Assembly (NCBI RefSeq): GCF_004310285.1
Contig: NZ_SISF01000030.1
Span: 341,478 to 405,477, forward strand
Direction: 5' to 3'
From: Agrobacterium cavarae
GTDB lineage: Bacteria; Pseudomonadota; Alphaproteobacteria; Rhizobiales; Rhizobiaceae
Length of the DNA stretch: 64,000 bases
The notes under the pieces were generated by a model. It did not search any database and was not told where the DNA came from. It saw only the letters and a program-made list of their open reading frames with translations. The translations under genes were made by a program, and so were the position numbers. This document shows positions 37,241 to 46,464 of this stretch, piece after piece (the stretch's first letter is position 1; the number at the start of each line of letters is the position of its first letter).

Positions 37241-38194
37241 ATGGCCAGGCGATCCGATAGCGGTGGACGGTTAGACGATGCGGCGCGCGCCGGCTGGCTC
37301 TATTATGTGGCCGGTCGCACGCAGGACGAGATTGCCGCTGCCATGGGAATTTCGCGCCAGTCTGCGCAGCGTCTCGTCTCGCTGGCGGTGGCCGAGCGTC
37401 TGATCAAGGTGCGGCTCGATCACCCGATTGCCGCCTGTCTGGAGAAGGCCGAGGCGCTGCGCGAACGCTTTTCGCTAAAGCATGTCGAGGTCGTCCCGAG
37501 CGATCCGGCAGGAACCTCCTCCACCGTTGGAATTGCCGAGGCGGGTGCGGCGGAAATCGAGCGCTGGTTGCGCCAGCCAGATCCGATTGTGCTCGCTGTC
37601 GGAACGGGGCGCACACTGAAAGCGGCGGTCGATCAACTGCCGCCGATGGACTGTCCGCAGCATCGCATCGTCTCACTCACCGGCAATATCGGCCCGGATG
37701 GCTCGGCCGCCTATTACAACGTCATCTTCTCCATGGCGGATGCGATCAAGGCTCGCCACTTTCCCATGCCGCTGCCGGTTCTTTGCTCATCGTCTGAAGA
37801 GCGCGTCTTGCTGCATGACCAACCCATGGTTCGCTCAACGCTGGCTTTGGGTGCTGCCGCGAATGTGACCTTCGTCGGAGTTGGCGAGTTGGGAGAAAAC
37901 GCGCCGCTCTGTCTCGATGGGTTCCTCGCCGTTGACGAGATGAAAAAACTGATCGCCGAGGGTGCCGCAGGCGAAATCTGCGGCTGGTTCTTCGATGGGG
38001 ATGGGCAGATCATGAACAATCCCATCAATGATCGCGTCGCCTCCGTTCCCGTGCCGCCGAGGGAGACTTGCACCGTGGTCGGTATCGCTCAGGGACGAAA
38101 GAAATCGCCCGCCATTTTGGCCGCTTTGCGCGGTGGGTTGCTCAACGGCGTCATCACCGATGAGCAATCGGCTGAATATCTGCTCACGCACTGA
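37241..38194 (+). CDS. SorC-family transcriptional regulator of the polyol operon
   Basis: A 317-residue regulator: an N-terminal helix-turn-helix about residues 15-60 (RTQDEIAAAMGISRQSAQRL) and a SorC/DeoR sugar-binding domain, including VLAVGTGRTLKAAVDQLPP and LTGNIGPDGSAAYYNVI. Family members bind phosphorylated sugars or polyols. It lies just ahead of smoE on the same strand, the usual place for the regulator of sorbitol/mannitol uptake in Agrobacterium and Rhodobacter. An operator-like dyad overlaps its own stop codon and another lies at the smoE promoter. It may be autogenous or independently transcribed; 104 bases separate it from the ATPase gene upstream. Confidence 0.9.
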   Translation: MARRSDSGGRLDDAARAGWLYYVAGRTQDEIAAAMGISRQSAQRLVSLAVAERLIKVRLDHPIAACLEKAEALRERFSLKHVEVVPSDPAGTSSTVGIAEAGAAEIERWLRQPDPIVLAVGTGRTLKAAVDQLPPMDCPQHRIVSLTGNIGPDGSAAYYNVIFSMADAIKARHFPMPLPVLCSSSEERVLLHDQPMVRSTLALGAAANVTFVGVGELGENAPLCLDGFLAVDEMKKLIAEGAAGEICGWFFDGDGQIMNNPINDRVASVPVPPRETCTVVGIAQGRKKSPAILAALRGGLLNGVITDEQSAEYLLTH

Positions 38195-38208
38195 GCAAAA
38201 ATATCTCA
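38192..38208. promoter_or_regulatory. dyad overlapping the SorC stop codon
   Basis: TGAG-N9-CTCA, whose first three bases are the stop codon of the regulator gene. The left half (GAGCAAA) matches the dyad at the smoE promoter 104 bases downstream, suggesting a second, upstream regulator site. Confidence 0.35.
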
Positions 38209-38259
38209 TTTAAATCAGTATATTAGCTCCTTCTTTCGCGCTGCAGCGCAGGAGGATGC

Positions 38260-38312
38260 TTGACTTTGCGTCGGGATAAGTGAGTAATTGCCCTCGAGCA
38301 AAGCGAATGCTC
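38260..38312 (+). promoter_or_regulatory. smoE promoter with operator-like dyad
   Basis: TTGACT (38260-38265) and AGTAAT (38283-38288), 17 bases apart, fit a sigma-70 promoter. The dyad GAGCA-N7-TGCTC (38296-38312) covers the expected transcription start, 24 bases before the smoE ATG, an ideal repressor position. Function inferred. Confidence 0.55.
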
Positions 38313-38335
38313 ATTTTTCTTCTGGGAGGAAGATC

Positions 38336-39649
38336 ATGACATTGAAGACACTTCTGCTGGGCGCATGCTCGGCTCTCGCCCTTTCCGGCCTCGCGTCTGC
38401 AGAAACATTGACCATTGCCACCGTCAACAACGGTGACATGATCCGCATGCAGGGACTGACGAAGGAATTTACCGACAAGAACCCGGACATCCAGATCGAG
38501 TGGGTCACACTGGAAGAGAACGTCCTGCGCGAACGCGTCACGACGGATATCGCCACCAATGGCGGCCAGTACGACATCATGACTATCGGCAACTACGAAG
38601 TTCCGATCTGGGCCAAGCAAGGCTGGCTGCTGCCGCTGGAAAAGCTCGGCGACAAGTATGATGTCAACGACATGCTGCCATCCATTCGTGGTGGCTTGAC
38701 GGTTGAAGGCAAGCTTTATGCGGCGCCTTTTTATGGCGAATCTGCCATGATCATGTATCGCAAGGACCTGTTTGAAAAAGCCGGCCTGAAAATGCCTGAA
38801 AACCCGACCTGGGAATTCATCGGCGATGCGGCCCGCAAGATCACCGACCGCAAGGCCGACGTCAACGGCATCTGCCTGCGCGGCAAGGCTGGTTGGGGCG
38901 AAAACATGGCCTTCATCACCGCGCTCACCAACTCCTTCGGTGGCCGCTGGTTCGATGAAAACTGGAAGCCGCAATTCGATCAGCCCGAGTGGAAGAACTC
39001 CCTGCAGTTCTACGTCGATCTGATGAAGGATGCCGGCCCATCGGGCGCTGCTTCCAACGGCTTCAACGAAAACCTGACGCTCTTCCAGCAAGGCAAGTGC
39101 GGCATGTGGATCGACGCTACCGTTGCCGCCTCCTTCGTGTCGAACCCGAAGGACTCCAAGGTTGCGGACAAGGTTGGCTACGCGCTCTTCCCGACGCATG
39201 GCGAATTGAAGAACCATGGCAACTGGCTGTGGTCCTGGAACCTTGCGATCCCGAAGAGCTCGCAGAAGGCTGAATCGGCAGAGAAGTTCATCGCCTGGGC
39301 AACCAGCAAGGACTATTCCGATCTCGTCGCCTCCAAGGAAGGCTGGGCCAACGTTCCTCCGGGCACGCGTACCTCGCTCTACAAGAACGCTGATTACGAG
39401 AAGGCGGCACCTTTCGCCAAGACGACGCTTGCAGCCATGAATGCAGCCGACATCACCAAGCCGACGGTCAAGCCTGTGCCTTACACCGGTGGCCAGTTCG
39501 TGGCGATCCCCGAGTTCCAGTCGCTCGGTACCACGGTCGGCCAGCTCTTCTCGGCGGTCGTTGCAGGTCAGTCCTCGGTTGATGATGCGCTCGCAGGCGC
39601 TCAGTCCACCGCGACGCGCGAAATGACCCGCGCCGGTTACATCAAGTAA
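38336..39649 (+). CDS. smoE: sorbitol/mannitol ABC transporter binding protein
   Basis: A 437-residue periplasmic binding protein of family 1, the polyol group. Seen: signal peptide of about 22 residues (LLLGACSALALSGLASA), TIATVNNGDMIRMQGLTKEFTDKNPDIQ, and WGENMAFITALTNSFGGRWFDENW, which is typical of SmoE-type binding proteins. Start at ATG 38336, with GGGAGG about six bases upstream; the frame extends to 38288. It is the first gene of the smoEFGK-mtlK operon, and a hairpin follows it. Identification rests on sequence type and gene order; the exact polyol (sorbitol, mannitol or others) is not fixed by sequence. Confidence 0.9.
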   Translation: MTLKTLLLGACSALALSGLASAETLTIATVNNGDMIRMQGLTKEFTDKNPDIQIEWVTLEENVLRERVTTDIATNGGQYDIMTIGNYEVPIWAKQGWLLPLEKLGDKYDVNDMLPSIRGGLTVEGKLYAAPFYGESAMIMYRKDLFEKAGLKMPENPTWEFIGDAARKITDRKADVNGICLRGKAGWGENMAFITALTNSFGGRWFDENWKPQFDQPEWKNSLQFYVDLMKDAGPSGAASNGFNENLTLFQQGKCGMWIDATVAASFVSNPKDSKVADKVGYALFPTHGELKNHGNWLWSWNLAIPKSSQKAESAEKFIAWATSKDYSDLVASKEGWANVPPGTRTSLYKNADYEKAAPFAKTTLAAMNAADITKPTVKPVPYTGGQFVAIPEFQSLGTTVGQLFSAVVAGQSSVDDALAGAQSTATREMTRAGYIK

Positions 39650-39663
39650 TCCTCCCGAAGCCT

Positions 39664-39687
39664 GCCGCCCGGCCATTGCCGGGCGGC
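39664..39687 (+). terminator. attenuator hairpin between smoE and smoF
   Basis: GCCGCCCGGC (39664-39673) pairs perfectly with GCCGGGCGGC (39678-39687) around CATT. There is no long T-run, so it more likely stabilises the smoE message and dampens expression of the permease genes than stops it completely. Confidence 0.65.
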
Positions 39688-39769
39688 GGATCTTCTCGAT
39701 CGTCTTCATAATCAAAAGAATGCACCGCCTGCGGTATTATTCCCGCGCGCGATACTGGGAGGACAGCGA

Positions 39770-40642
39770 ATGGCAACGCAGAACACCAGGAACCTGGCGC
39801 GCGTGATGATGGCGCCATCCGTTTTCCTGCTTCTCATCTGGATGATCGTGCCACTGGCGATGACGCTGTGGTTTTCCTTCCAGAACTACAATCTGCTGAA
39901 CCCGGCCAATGTCAGTTTTGCCGGCCTGTTCAATTACAAATTCTTCTATACCGATCCGGCATTCTTCCAGTCCATCTGGAACACGCTGGTCATCGTCGGC
40001 GGTGTGCTGCTGATCACCATTATCGGCGGCGTTGCGATTGCGCTTCTGCTCGATCAGCCAATCTTCGGCCAGGGCATCGTTCGCATTCTGGTGATCTCGC
40101 CCTTTTTCGTCATGCCGCCCGTCGCGGCACTGATCTGGAAGAACATGATCATGCACCCCGGTTACGGTGTGCTTGCGGACCTGAACAGGTTCTTCGGCTT
40201 TCAACCTATCGACTGGTTCTCGCGCTTTCCGCTTTTGTCCATCGTCATCATCGTGGCCTGGCAATGGCTTCCCTTTGCGACGCTGATCTTGCTGACTGCC
40301 CTTCAGTCTCTCGATGGCGAACAGAGAGAAGCCGCCGAAATGGATGGCGCGAACTTCTTTAACCGCTTCATCTACCTGACGCTGCCGCATCTGGCGCGCG
40401 CCATGACGGTGGTCATCCTCATTCAGACCATCTTTCTTCTGGGCGTCTATGCGGAAATTCTCGTCACCACCAATGGCGGACCCGGCTATGCCTCTACCAA
40501 CCTGCCGTTCCTGATCTACCGGACCGCGCTGCTTGGTTATGACGTGGGTGGTGCTTCGGCCGGCGGTATCATCGCCATCGTACTCGCCAACATCGTCGCC
40601 ATCTTCCTGATGCGCGCGGTCGGCAAGAACCTCGATCGTTAA
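39770..40642 (+). CDS. smoF: sorbitol/mannitol ABC transporter permease
   Basis: A 290-residue permease of the MalF class with six spans (first at residues about 12-35). Seen: the EAA loop REAAEMDGANFFNRFIYLTLPHLA near residue 185 and the late segment VTTNGGPGYASTNLPFLIYRTA, a hallmark of MalF-type sugar permeases. GGGAGG lies about seven bases before the ATG. Forms the channel with SmoG, 11 bases downstream. Confidence 0.9.
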   Translation: MATQNTRNLARVMMAPSVFLLLIWMIVPLAMTLWFSFQNYNLLNPANVSFAGLFNYKFFYTDPAFFQSIWNTLVIVGGVLLITIIGGVAIALLLDQPIFGQGIVRILVISPFFVMPPVAALIWKNMIMHPGYGVLADLNRFFGFQPIDWFSRFPLLSIVIIVAWQWLPFATLILLTALQSLDGEQREAAEMDGANFFNRFIYLTLPHLARAMTVVILIQTIFLLGVYAEILVTTNGGPGYASTNLPFLIYRTALLGYDVGGASAGGIIAIVLANIVAIFLMRAVGKNLDR

Positions 40643-40653
40643 GGAGACGTCCC

Positions 40654-41478
40654 ATGGCTCGTAAAGTCTCTACCCGTTCGAAGATCGGCTTTACCATCGC
40701 GGCATGGGTGGTTGCGCTCATTCTGTTCTTCCCGATCCTCTATGCCTTCCTCACCTCCATCAAGACGGAGCCGGAAGCGATTGCAGGCTTCAGCCTCTGG
40801 CCGTCGGGGACGCTGGAAAACTATGTGACGGTGAACACGCAGCGCGACTACTTCAAGCCTTTCATGAACTCGGTCGTTCTATCGGTCGGCTCCACGATCC
40901 TGGCACTGCTCATCGCCATTCCGGCAGCCTGGGCCATGGCCTTTTCGCCGACGAAGCGCACGAAAGACATCCTGATGTGGATGCTCTCCACCAAGATGAT
41001 GCCGGCCGTTGCCGTGCTGGTGCCGTTCTATCTGATGTTCCGCAATGCCGGCCTTCTCGACACCCGCTTTGGCCTGACGCTGATGCTGACCATGATCAAT
41101 CTGCCGATCGTGGTGTGGATGCTCTACACCTACTTCCGTGAAATTCCGGGCGAAATCCTGGAAGCTGCCCGGATGGATGGCGCGTCGCTGTGGAACGAGA
41201 TCGTCTATGTGCTGACACCGATGGCTGTCCCCGGCATTGCCTCGACACTGCTCCTCAACATCATTCTGGCCTGGAACGAGTCGTTCTGGACCATTCGCCT
41301 GACGACCACAAACGCGGCACCGCTAACGGCGTTCATCGCCTCCTTCTCGTCGCCGCAGGGCCTGTTCTGGGCAAAGCTATCGGCTGCCTCGATGATGGCG
41401 ATCGCGCCAATCCTGGTGCTCGGCTGGTTCAGCCAGAAACAACTCGTGCGCGGCCTGACCTTCGGCGCTGTGAAATAA
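40654..41478 (+). CDS. smoG: sorbitol/mannitol ABC transporter permease
   Basis: A 274-residue permease of the MalG class, with six spans. Seen: [16 protein letters not shown] after the first span, and the EAA loop [22 protein letters not shown] near residue 170. AAGGAG lies seven bases before the ATG. It partners SmoF and docks on SmoK. The preceding and following gaps are 11 bases each, consistent with one transcript. Confidence 0.9.
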   Translation: MARKVSTRSKIGFTIAAWVVALILFFPILYAFLTSIKTEPEAIAGFSLWPSGTLENYVTVNTQRDYFKPFMNSVVLSVGSTILALLIAIPAAWAMAFSPTKRTKDILMWMLSTKMMPAVAVLVPFYLMFRNAGLLDTRFGLTLMLTMINLPIVVWMLYTYFREIPGEILEAARMDGASLWNEIVYVLTPMAVPGIASTLLLNIILAWNESFWTIRLTTTNAAPLTAFIASFSSPQGLFWAKLSAASMMAIAPILVLGWFSQKQLVRGLTFGAVK

Positions 41479-41489
41479 GGATCATAACA

Positions 41490-42494
41490 ATGGGCAGCAT
41501 TTCGCTTAAAAATGTTTCGAAGGTCTTTGGCGAAGCCAAGGTCATCCCATCCATCGATCTCGACATTCAGAACGGTGAGTTCGTCGTCTTCGTTGGCCCA
41601 TCCGGCTGTGGCAAGTCCACGCTGTTGCGTCTGATTGCCGGGCTTGAGGATGTCAGCGGCGGCCAGATCATCATCGATGGCAAGGACGTGACCGAAAAGG
41701 CACCGGCCGAGCGCGGCCTTGCCATGGTGTTCCAGTCCTACGCGCTTTATCCGCATATGAGCGTGCGCAACAATATCGGCTTCCCGCTGAAGATGGCGAA
41801 GATGGAAAAATCCGCCATCGACAAGAAGGTGAATGACGCCGCAGCCATCCTCAACCTGACCGATTATCTCGATCGCCGTCCCTCGCAGCTCTCCGGCGGT
41901 CAGCGCCAGCGTGTTGCCATCGGTCGCGCCATTGTCCGCGAGCCCTCCGCGTTCCTCTTCGACGAACCGCTGTCGAACCTCGATGCGGCACTGCGTGGCA
42001 CGATGCGGTTGGAGATCTCCGAGCTGCACAACACGCTGAAGACGACGATGATCTATGTGACCCACGACCAGGTGGAAGCCATGACCATGGCCGACAAGAT
42101 CGTGGTTCTCAACCGCGGCAATATCGAGCAGGTCGGCTCGCCGCTCGATCTCTATCGCAGCCCGGCCAATCTCTTCGTCGCCGGCTTCATCGGCTCTCCG
42201 CGCATGAACCTTGTCAAGGGTGCCTATGCCTTTGGCAAGTCAGCCGAGACGGTCGGGATCCGGCCTGAACATCTGCTGCTGTCGAAGGACAGCGGCTTGT
42301 GGAAGGGCAAGGTCAACGTGGCCGAGCATCTTGGTTCGGATACCTTCCTCCACATCGACGTCGAGGATATCGGCATGATCACCGCGCGCGCCGGCGGCGA
42401 GTTCGCCTGCCAGCACGGCGATATCGTCTTCATCACGCCGGATGAAACCAAGGTCCACAGGTTCGACACCAAGGGTCTGGCAATCCGGGCGTAG
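41490..42494 (+). CDS. smoK: sugar ABC transporter ATPase (MalK/UgpC type)
   Basis: A 334-residue ATPase with a C-terminal TOBE-type domain (about 240-334), the MalK/MsmX class. Seen: Walker [10 protein letters not shown] near residue 36, Q loop [14 protein letters not shown], signature [14 protein letters not shown], Walker [12 protein letters not shown], switch His in VTHDQVEA. Start at ATG 41490, close after the smoG stop; the frame extends upstream into smoG without a better site. The regulatory C-terminal domain could interact with other proteins, as known for MalK. It energises SmoFG. Confidence 0.92.
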   Translation: MGSISLKNVSKVFGEAKVIPSIDLDIQNGEFVVFVGPSGCGKSTLLRLIAGLEDVSGGQIIIDGKDVTEKAPAERGLAMVFQSYALYPHMSVRNNIGFPLKMAKMEKSAIDKKVNDAAAILNLTDYLDRRPSQLSGGQRQRVAIGRAIVREPSAFLFDEPLSNLDAALRGTMRLEISELHNTLKTTMIYVTHDQVEAMTMADKIVVLNRGNIEQVGSPLDLYRSPANLFVAGFIGSPRMNLVKGAYAFGKSAETVGIRPEHLLLSKDSGLWKGKVNVAEHLGSDTFLHIDVEDIGMITARAGGEFACQHGDIVFITPDETKVHRFDTKGLAIRA

Positions 42495-42590
42495 TGCCTG
42501 GATGTCGCCATTCGGCGAAAGCCATCACGACATGAACCTTGAGCGCGTTTTGCGCGCCGGTTCGATTGCGACTTATTCGAGGATTGTCTC

Positions 42591-44075
42591 ATGACCTGCA
42601 AACTCTCGCTTGCAACGCTTGATCAGGCAAAGGCCACCGCCCAGGTTCCCTCCTATATGAGGAGCGACCTTTCGGCCGGCATCGTTCACTTCGGCGTCGG
42701 CAACTTTCACCGTGCGCATCAGGCGATCTATCTCGACGATCTCTTCAATACCGGTGCCGATCATGATTTTGCGATCATCGGGGCTGGCGTGCTGCCGTCG
42801 GATGCCGTCATGCGCGAAAAACTCGCCGACCAGGATTTCCTGACGACCGTCGTCGAGCAGGACAATAATCGCACAGGTGCCCGCGTTACCGGACCGATGA
42901 TCGACATCTTGCCGGTCGGCGACGCCAAAGCGATTATCGAGGCCCTCGCCGATCCGAAGATCCGCATCGTCTCGATGACCATCACCGAGGGCGGCTACTT
43001 CATCGATGCGTCCGGCGCGTTCAATCCGCAGCATCCAGCCATTGCCGAGGACGGTAAGAGCCCGGCAGCGCCGAAGACGGTGTTCGGCCTCATCGTTGCG
43101 GGGCTTCGAGCACGCCGCGACAGAGGCATCCCGGCCTTCACGGTCATGTCCTGCGACAACATCCCTCACAACGGCAAGGTCACGAAGAATGCCGTCGTCG
43201 GCCTCGCAGCCCTGTCCGATCCAGCCTTCGCCACCTGGATCGGTGAGAATGTGTCCTTCCCCAATTCCATGGTGGACCGCATCACGCCAGCCACCGGCGA
43301 TCGCGAGCGCTCCATTGCCCGCGACGACTTTGGCATCGAGGACAACTGGCCGGTCTTCTGCGAAGAGTTCAAGCAATGGGTCATGGAAGACAATTTCCCC
43401 GCCGGTCGCCCGGCGCTGGAGAAAGTCGGCGTTCAGTTCGTGTCCGATGTCGCACCTTATGAACACATGAAGATCCGCATCCTGAACGGCGGCCATGCTG
43501 CGATTGCCTATCCCGCAGCACTTCTCGATGTTCACTTCGTCCATGAGGCGATGGAGCATCCGTTGATCCGCGCCTTCCTCGCGAAGCTGGAAAAGGAAGA
43601 GATCATCCCGATCATTCCGCCGGTGCCGGACACCAATCTCAACGAATATTTCGAGCTGATCGAGCGCCGTTTCCTCAACCCGAAGATTGGCGACACCATT
43701 CCGCGCCTGGCGCAAGACGGCTCCAACCGCCAACCGAAATTCATCCTGCCTTCGACTTCGGATCGTCTCGCCCAAGGCCTCGATATTGTCGGTCTGTCGC
43801 TCGTGTCGGCATTGTGGTGCCGCTACTTCTACGGCACCTCGGACAGCGGCAAGCAGATCGTCTTCAATGATGCGAGTGCCGAGCGCCTACAGGCGGCAGC
43901 GATCAAGGCAAAGGACGACCCGATGGCGTTCCTTGCACTGAGCGACATTTTCGGCGACGTTGCCGACTCCGACCTCTTCCGCAAGCGCTTTGCCCATGCT
44001 CTAAAGACATTGTGGCATCAGGGAACGGCAAAGACGCTGCAGCTCTATCTGGACGATAAACTCATCGAAAGCTGA
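42591..44075 (+). CDS. mtlK: mannitol 2-dehydrogenase family oxidoreductase
   Basis: A 494-residue, zinc-independent polyol dehydrogenase of the long-chain mannitol dehydrogenase family, which oxidises D-mannitol to fructose and often D-arabitol to D-xylulose with NAD. Seen: VHFGVGNFHRAHQAIYLDDL near residue 25, SMTITEGGYFID near 122, MSCDNIPHNGKV near 183 and the catalytic Lys-Asn-His set in MKIRILNGGHAAIAYP near 293. GAGGA precedes the ATG. Its place between the transporter and a pentulose kinase makes a role in polyol catabolism very likely; mannitol is the best-supported substrate, arabitol the main alternative. Confidence 0.9.
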   Translation: MTCKLSLATLDQAKATAQVPSYMRSDLSAGIVHFGVGNFHRAHQAIYLDDLFNTGADHDFAIIGAGVLPSDAVMREKLADQDFLTTVVEQDNNRTGARVTGPMIDILPVGDAKAIIEALADPKIRIVSMTITEGGYFIDASGAFNPQHPAIAEDGKSPAAPKTVFGLIVAGLRARRDRGIPAFTVMSCDNIPHNGKVTKNAVVGLAALSDPAFATWIGENVSFPNSMVDRITPATGDRERSIARDDFGIEDNWPVFCEEFKQWVMEDNFPAGRPALEKVGVQFVSDVAPYEHMKIRILNGGHAAIAYPAALLDVHFVHEAMEHPLIRAFLAKLEKEEIIPIIPPVPDTNLNEYFELIERRFLNPKIGDTIPRLAQDGSNRQPKFILPSTSDRLAQGLDIVGLSLVSALWCRYFYGTSDSGKQIVFNDASAERLQAAAIKAKDDPMAFLALSDIFGDVADSDLFRKRFAHALKTLWHQGTAKTLQLYLDDKLIES

Positions 44076-44079
44076 CATC

Positions 44080-44784
44080 ATGCCAACCGGAACCGGCCCC
44101 TTGGTGATCTTCGACTGCGATGGCGTTCTCGTCGATAGTGAGCCGGTTTCAGTTGCCGTGCTGATCGACATGCTGGCGCATCTGGGTGTTCAGATGACCG
44201 AGGAAGAGGCCTATCAACGGTTTCTCGGCCGCAGCCTCGCCAACATGACTGCAACGCTTTGGGAAGAATACGGTATCGAGACCGATATCGACTTCCTCGA
44301 ACATATGAGAAGCGCGCTTTTCGAACGCTTTCGCCTCGAATTAAAGGCCATTGAAGGCATTGCCGAAACGTTGGACCGGCTCGACGTGCCTCGCTGCGTG
44401 GCCTCGTCCAGTCAGCCGGAACGCATCCGCTACTCATTGGGCCTGACGGGACTCATCGAAAAATTCGAGCCGCATATTTTCAGCGCGACCATGGTGAAGA
44501 ACGGCAAGCCGGCACCCGATCTCTTCCTGCATGCCGCGCACGAAATGGGCGCGGAGCCCGCCAATTGCATCGTCATTGAAGACAGTCCGGCCGGTATTGT
44601 GGCAGCTAAGGCTGCTGGCATGTGCGTTTTTGCTTTTACAGGAGGCTCTCACGCACGCTTCCCCGCATTTCGCCAACAGATCGAAGCGCTTGAGCCCGAT
44701 CTCGTGTTTGACGCGATGCCGGATTTGGTCCACCTTGTGCGCGACCGAAAGGGCCGCCAAGGCTCAAGAGCAGAGGCTGGTTGA
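44080..44784 (+). CDS. HAD-superfamily phosphatase, polyol operon
   Basis: A 234-residue haloacid dehalogenase-type phosphatase. Seen: motif I FDCDGVLVDSEP (nucleophile Asp11 and acid/base Asp13), a helical cap (residues about 18-85), motif II CVASSSQ near residue 108, the Lys in KNGKPAPDLFL, and motif III VIEDSPAGIVAAKAAG. This is subfamily IA with a small helical cap, like phosphoglycolate and sugar phosphatases. It starts five bases after mtlK, in the polyol operon, so it may remove a toxic sugar phosphate formed during polyol breakdown. Substrate not determined. No good ribosome site, which suggests coupling. Confidence 0.88.
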   Translation: MPTGTGPLVIFDCDGVLVDSEPVSVAVLIDMLAHLGVQMTEEEAYQRFLGRSLANMTATLWEEYGIETDIDFLEHMRSALFERFRLELKAIEGIAETLDRLDVPRCVASSSQPERIRYSLGLTGLIEKFEPHIFSATMVKNGKPAPDLFLHAAHEMGAEPANCIVIEDSPAGIVAAKAAGMCVFAFTGGSHARFPAFRQQIEALEPDLVFDAMPDLVHLVRDRKGRQGSRAEAG

Positions 44785-44852
44785 CGTGCAGGTGAAGACA
44801 CGGAACGGTTCTCTCCCGGTTTTCGGCAAAACAGGGATGGGAAACTAGCTTC

Positions 44853-46427
44853 ATGCGCCAATATCTCGTTGCGGTCGATGTCGGAACAGGCAGCGCGCGC
44901 GCCGGGGTGTTCGATCGTCATGGTGCAATGCTGTCTCGCGCCACTCATCCCATCCTGATGCAAAGGCCGAGGGAAAACCACGCCGAGCACGATTCCGAGA
45001 ACATATGGAAGGCGGTCTGCCTTTCGGTGCGGTCTGCCATGGCGGACGCGGCGATCGATCCGGCGCGTGTGGCTGCTATCGGGTTTGATGCCACATGTTC
45101 GCTGGTTGCGCGCGGCAAGTCTGGCGAGCAGGTGTCGGTCTCGACCACCGGCGAAGACCGGTTCGACACGGTGGTTTGGCTTGATCATCGCGCCATCAAC
45201 GAGGCGGATTTTCTCACCGCGTCGCATCATCCGGTTCTGGATTTCGCCGGCGGATCGATATCTCCCGAAATGCAGATACCGAAGCTGATGTGGCTGAAGA
45301 AACATCTGCCTCAAAGCTGGTCGAGAGCCGCTTATTTCTTCGACCTTGCCGACTTCCTCACATGGAAGGCAAGCGGCAGTGCTGCGCGCTCCAACTGCAC
45401 ATTGACGGCAAAATGGAATTTTCTGGCGCATGAACAGCAAGGCTGGCGCAACGACTATCTTGAACTTGCCGGGATCGGCGATCTGAAAGAACGCGCCGCG
45501 CTTCCTGCAAGCACCGTAGCGCCAGGTCAAGCCGTTGGTACCCTCTCGGCCAAGGCTGCCGATGAATTGGGGCTTGATACGCAGTGCCGGGTCGCGACCG
45601 GCATGATCGATGCCTATGCGGGCGCGCTTGGTGCGCTTGGCGGAAGCCTCGACAACCATGTGGAAAAAAACGTTGCGCTTATCGCTGGCACATCCAGTTG
45701 CCTTGTGGCGCTGACGCCCAATCGCATTCATGGTCGCAGCCTGTGGGGACCCTACTGGCAAGCTGTTTTGCCGGATCACTGGCTGGTCGAGGGCGGACAA
45801 TCGGCAACGGGTGCGCTGCTCGACCATATCGTGCGCATGCATGCCGCGGGGGGAGAGCCGGATGCGGCACTTCACCGTCGCATCGTCGACCGCGTCATGG
45901 TGTTGCGGGCAGGGGAGGGAGAGGGATTTGCCAGCCGTCTGCATGTCCTACCGGATTTTCATGGCAACAGATCGCCGCTTGCCGATCCGCATGCCAGAGG
46001 TGTGATCAGTGGCCTGACACTCGATACCTCGTTCGACAGCCTCTGTGCACTGTACTGGCGCACGGCTGTGTCGATCGCGCTCAGCACGCGCCACGTTCTG
46101 GATGCGATGGAAGGGTTCGGATATCGCACCACCACGCTTCACGTCGCGGGTGGGCACATCCACAATCCGCTGCTGATGGAACTCTATGCCGACGCGACAG
46201 GCAAACGGGTCGTGGTGCCACAGACCAGCGATGCTGTTCTTCTCGGAACGGCCATGACCGCTGCTGCAGCGGGCGGCGTCTATGACAGCCTGGCGAAGGC
46301 GGGTGCTGCCATGTATCCCGGCTGTGAGGAGCGCCAGCCGGATCGATCACGCGCATCCGTCTATGAGCGCGATTACAATAAATTCCTCGCAATGTATCGA
46401 CATCGCGAGGAACTGGATCGCCTTTGA
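44853..46427 (+). CDS. FGGY-family pentulose kinase
   Basis: A 524-residue carbohydrate kinase of the FGGY family, in the ribulokinase-like (YDCM-type) group. Seen: DVGTGSARAGVFD near residue 8 (phosphate-binding loop 1), WLDHRAINEADFL near 110, MIDAYAGALGALGG near 248 with the catalytic Asp, and the ATP motif LHVAGGHIHNPLLMELYADATGKRV near 425 written in part. It probably phosphorylates D-ribulose or D-xylulose formed by the polyol dehydrogenase, feeding the pentose phosphate pathway. Fructose from mannitol would need a different kinase, so pentitols may be the true substrates of this operon. Last gene before a hairpin shared with the opposite gene. Confidence 0.88.
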   Translation: MRQYLVAVDVGTGSARAGVFDRHGAMLSRATHPILMQRPRENHAEHDSENIWKAVCLSVRSAMADAAIDPARVAAIGFDATCSLVARGKSGEQVSVSTTGEDRFDTVVWLDHRAINEADFLTASHHPVLDFAGGSISPEMQIPKLMWLKKHLPQSWSRAAYFFDLADFLTWKASGSAARSNCTLTAKWNFLAHEQQGWRNDYLELAGIGDLKERAALPASTVAPGQAVGTLSAKAADELGLDTQCRVATGMIDAYAGALGALGGSLDNHVEKNVALIAGTSSCLVALTPNRIHGRSLWGPYWQAVLPDHWLVEGGQSATGALLDHIVRMHAAGGEPDAALHRRIVDRVMVLRAGEGEGFASRLHVLPDFHGNRSPLADPHARGVISGLTLDTSFDSLCALYWRTAVSIALSTRHVLDAMEGFGYRTTTLHVAGGHIHNPLLMELYADATGKRVVVPQTSDAVLLGTAMTAAAAGGVYDSLAKAGAAMYPGCEERQPDRSRASVYERDYNKFLAMYRHREELDRL

Positions 46428-46464
46428 GGGACGTGAGACTGCGCGGTTTTGGACGCGTCCCTCA
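46425..46464. terminator. inverted repeat spanning both convergent stop codons
   Basis: TGAGGGACG (46425-46433) and CGTCCCTCA (46456-46464) pair perfectly around a 22-base loop. The left arm starts with the TGA stop of the kinase; the right arm holds, on the minus strand, the TGA stop of the small protein. A shared terminator is likely; no T-run is present. Confidence 0.5.
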
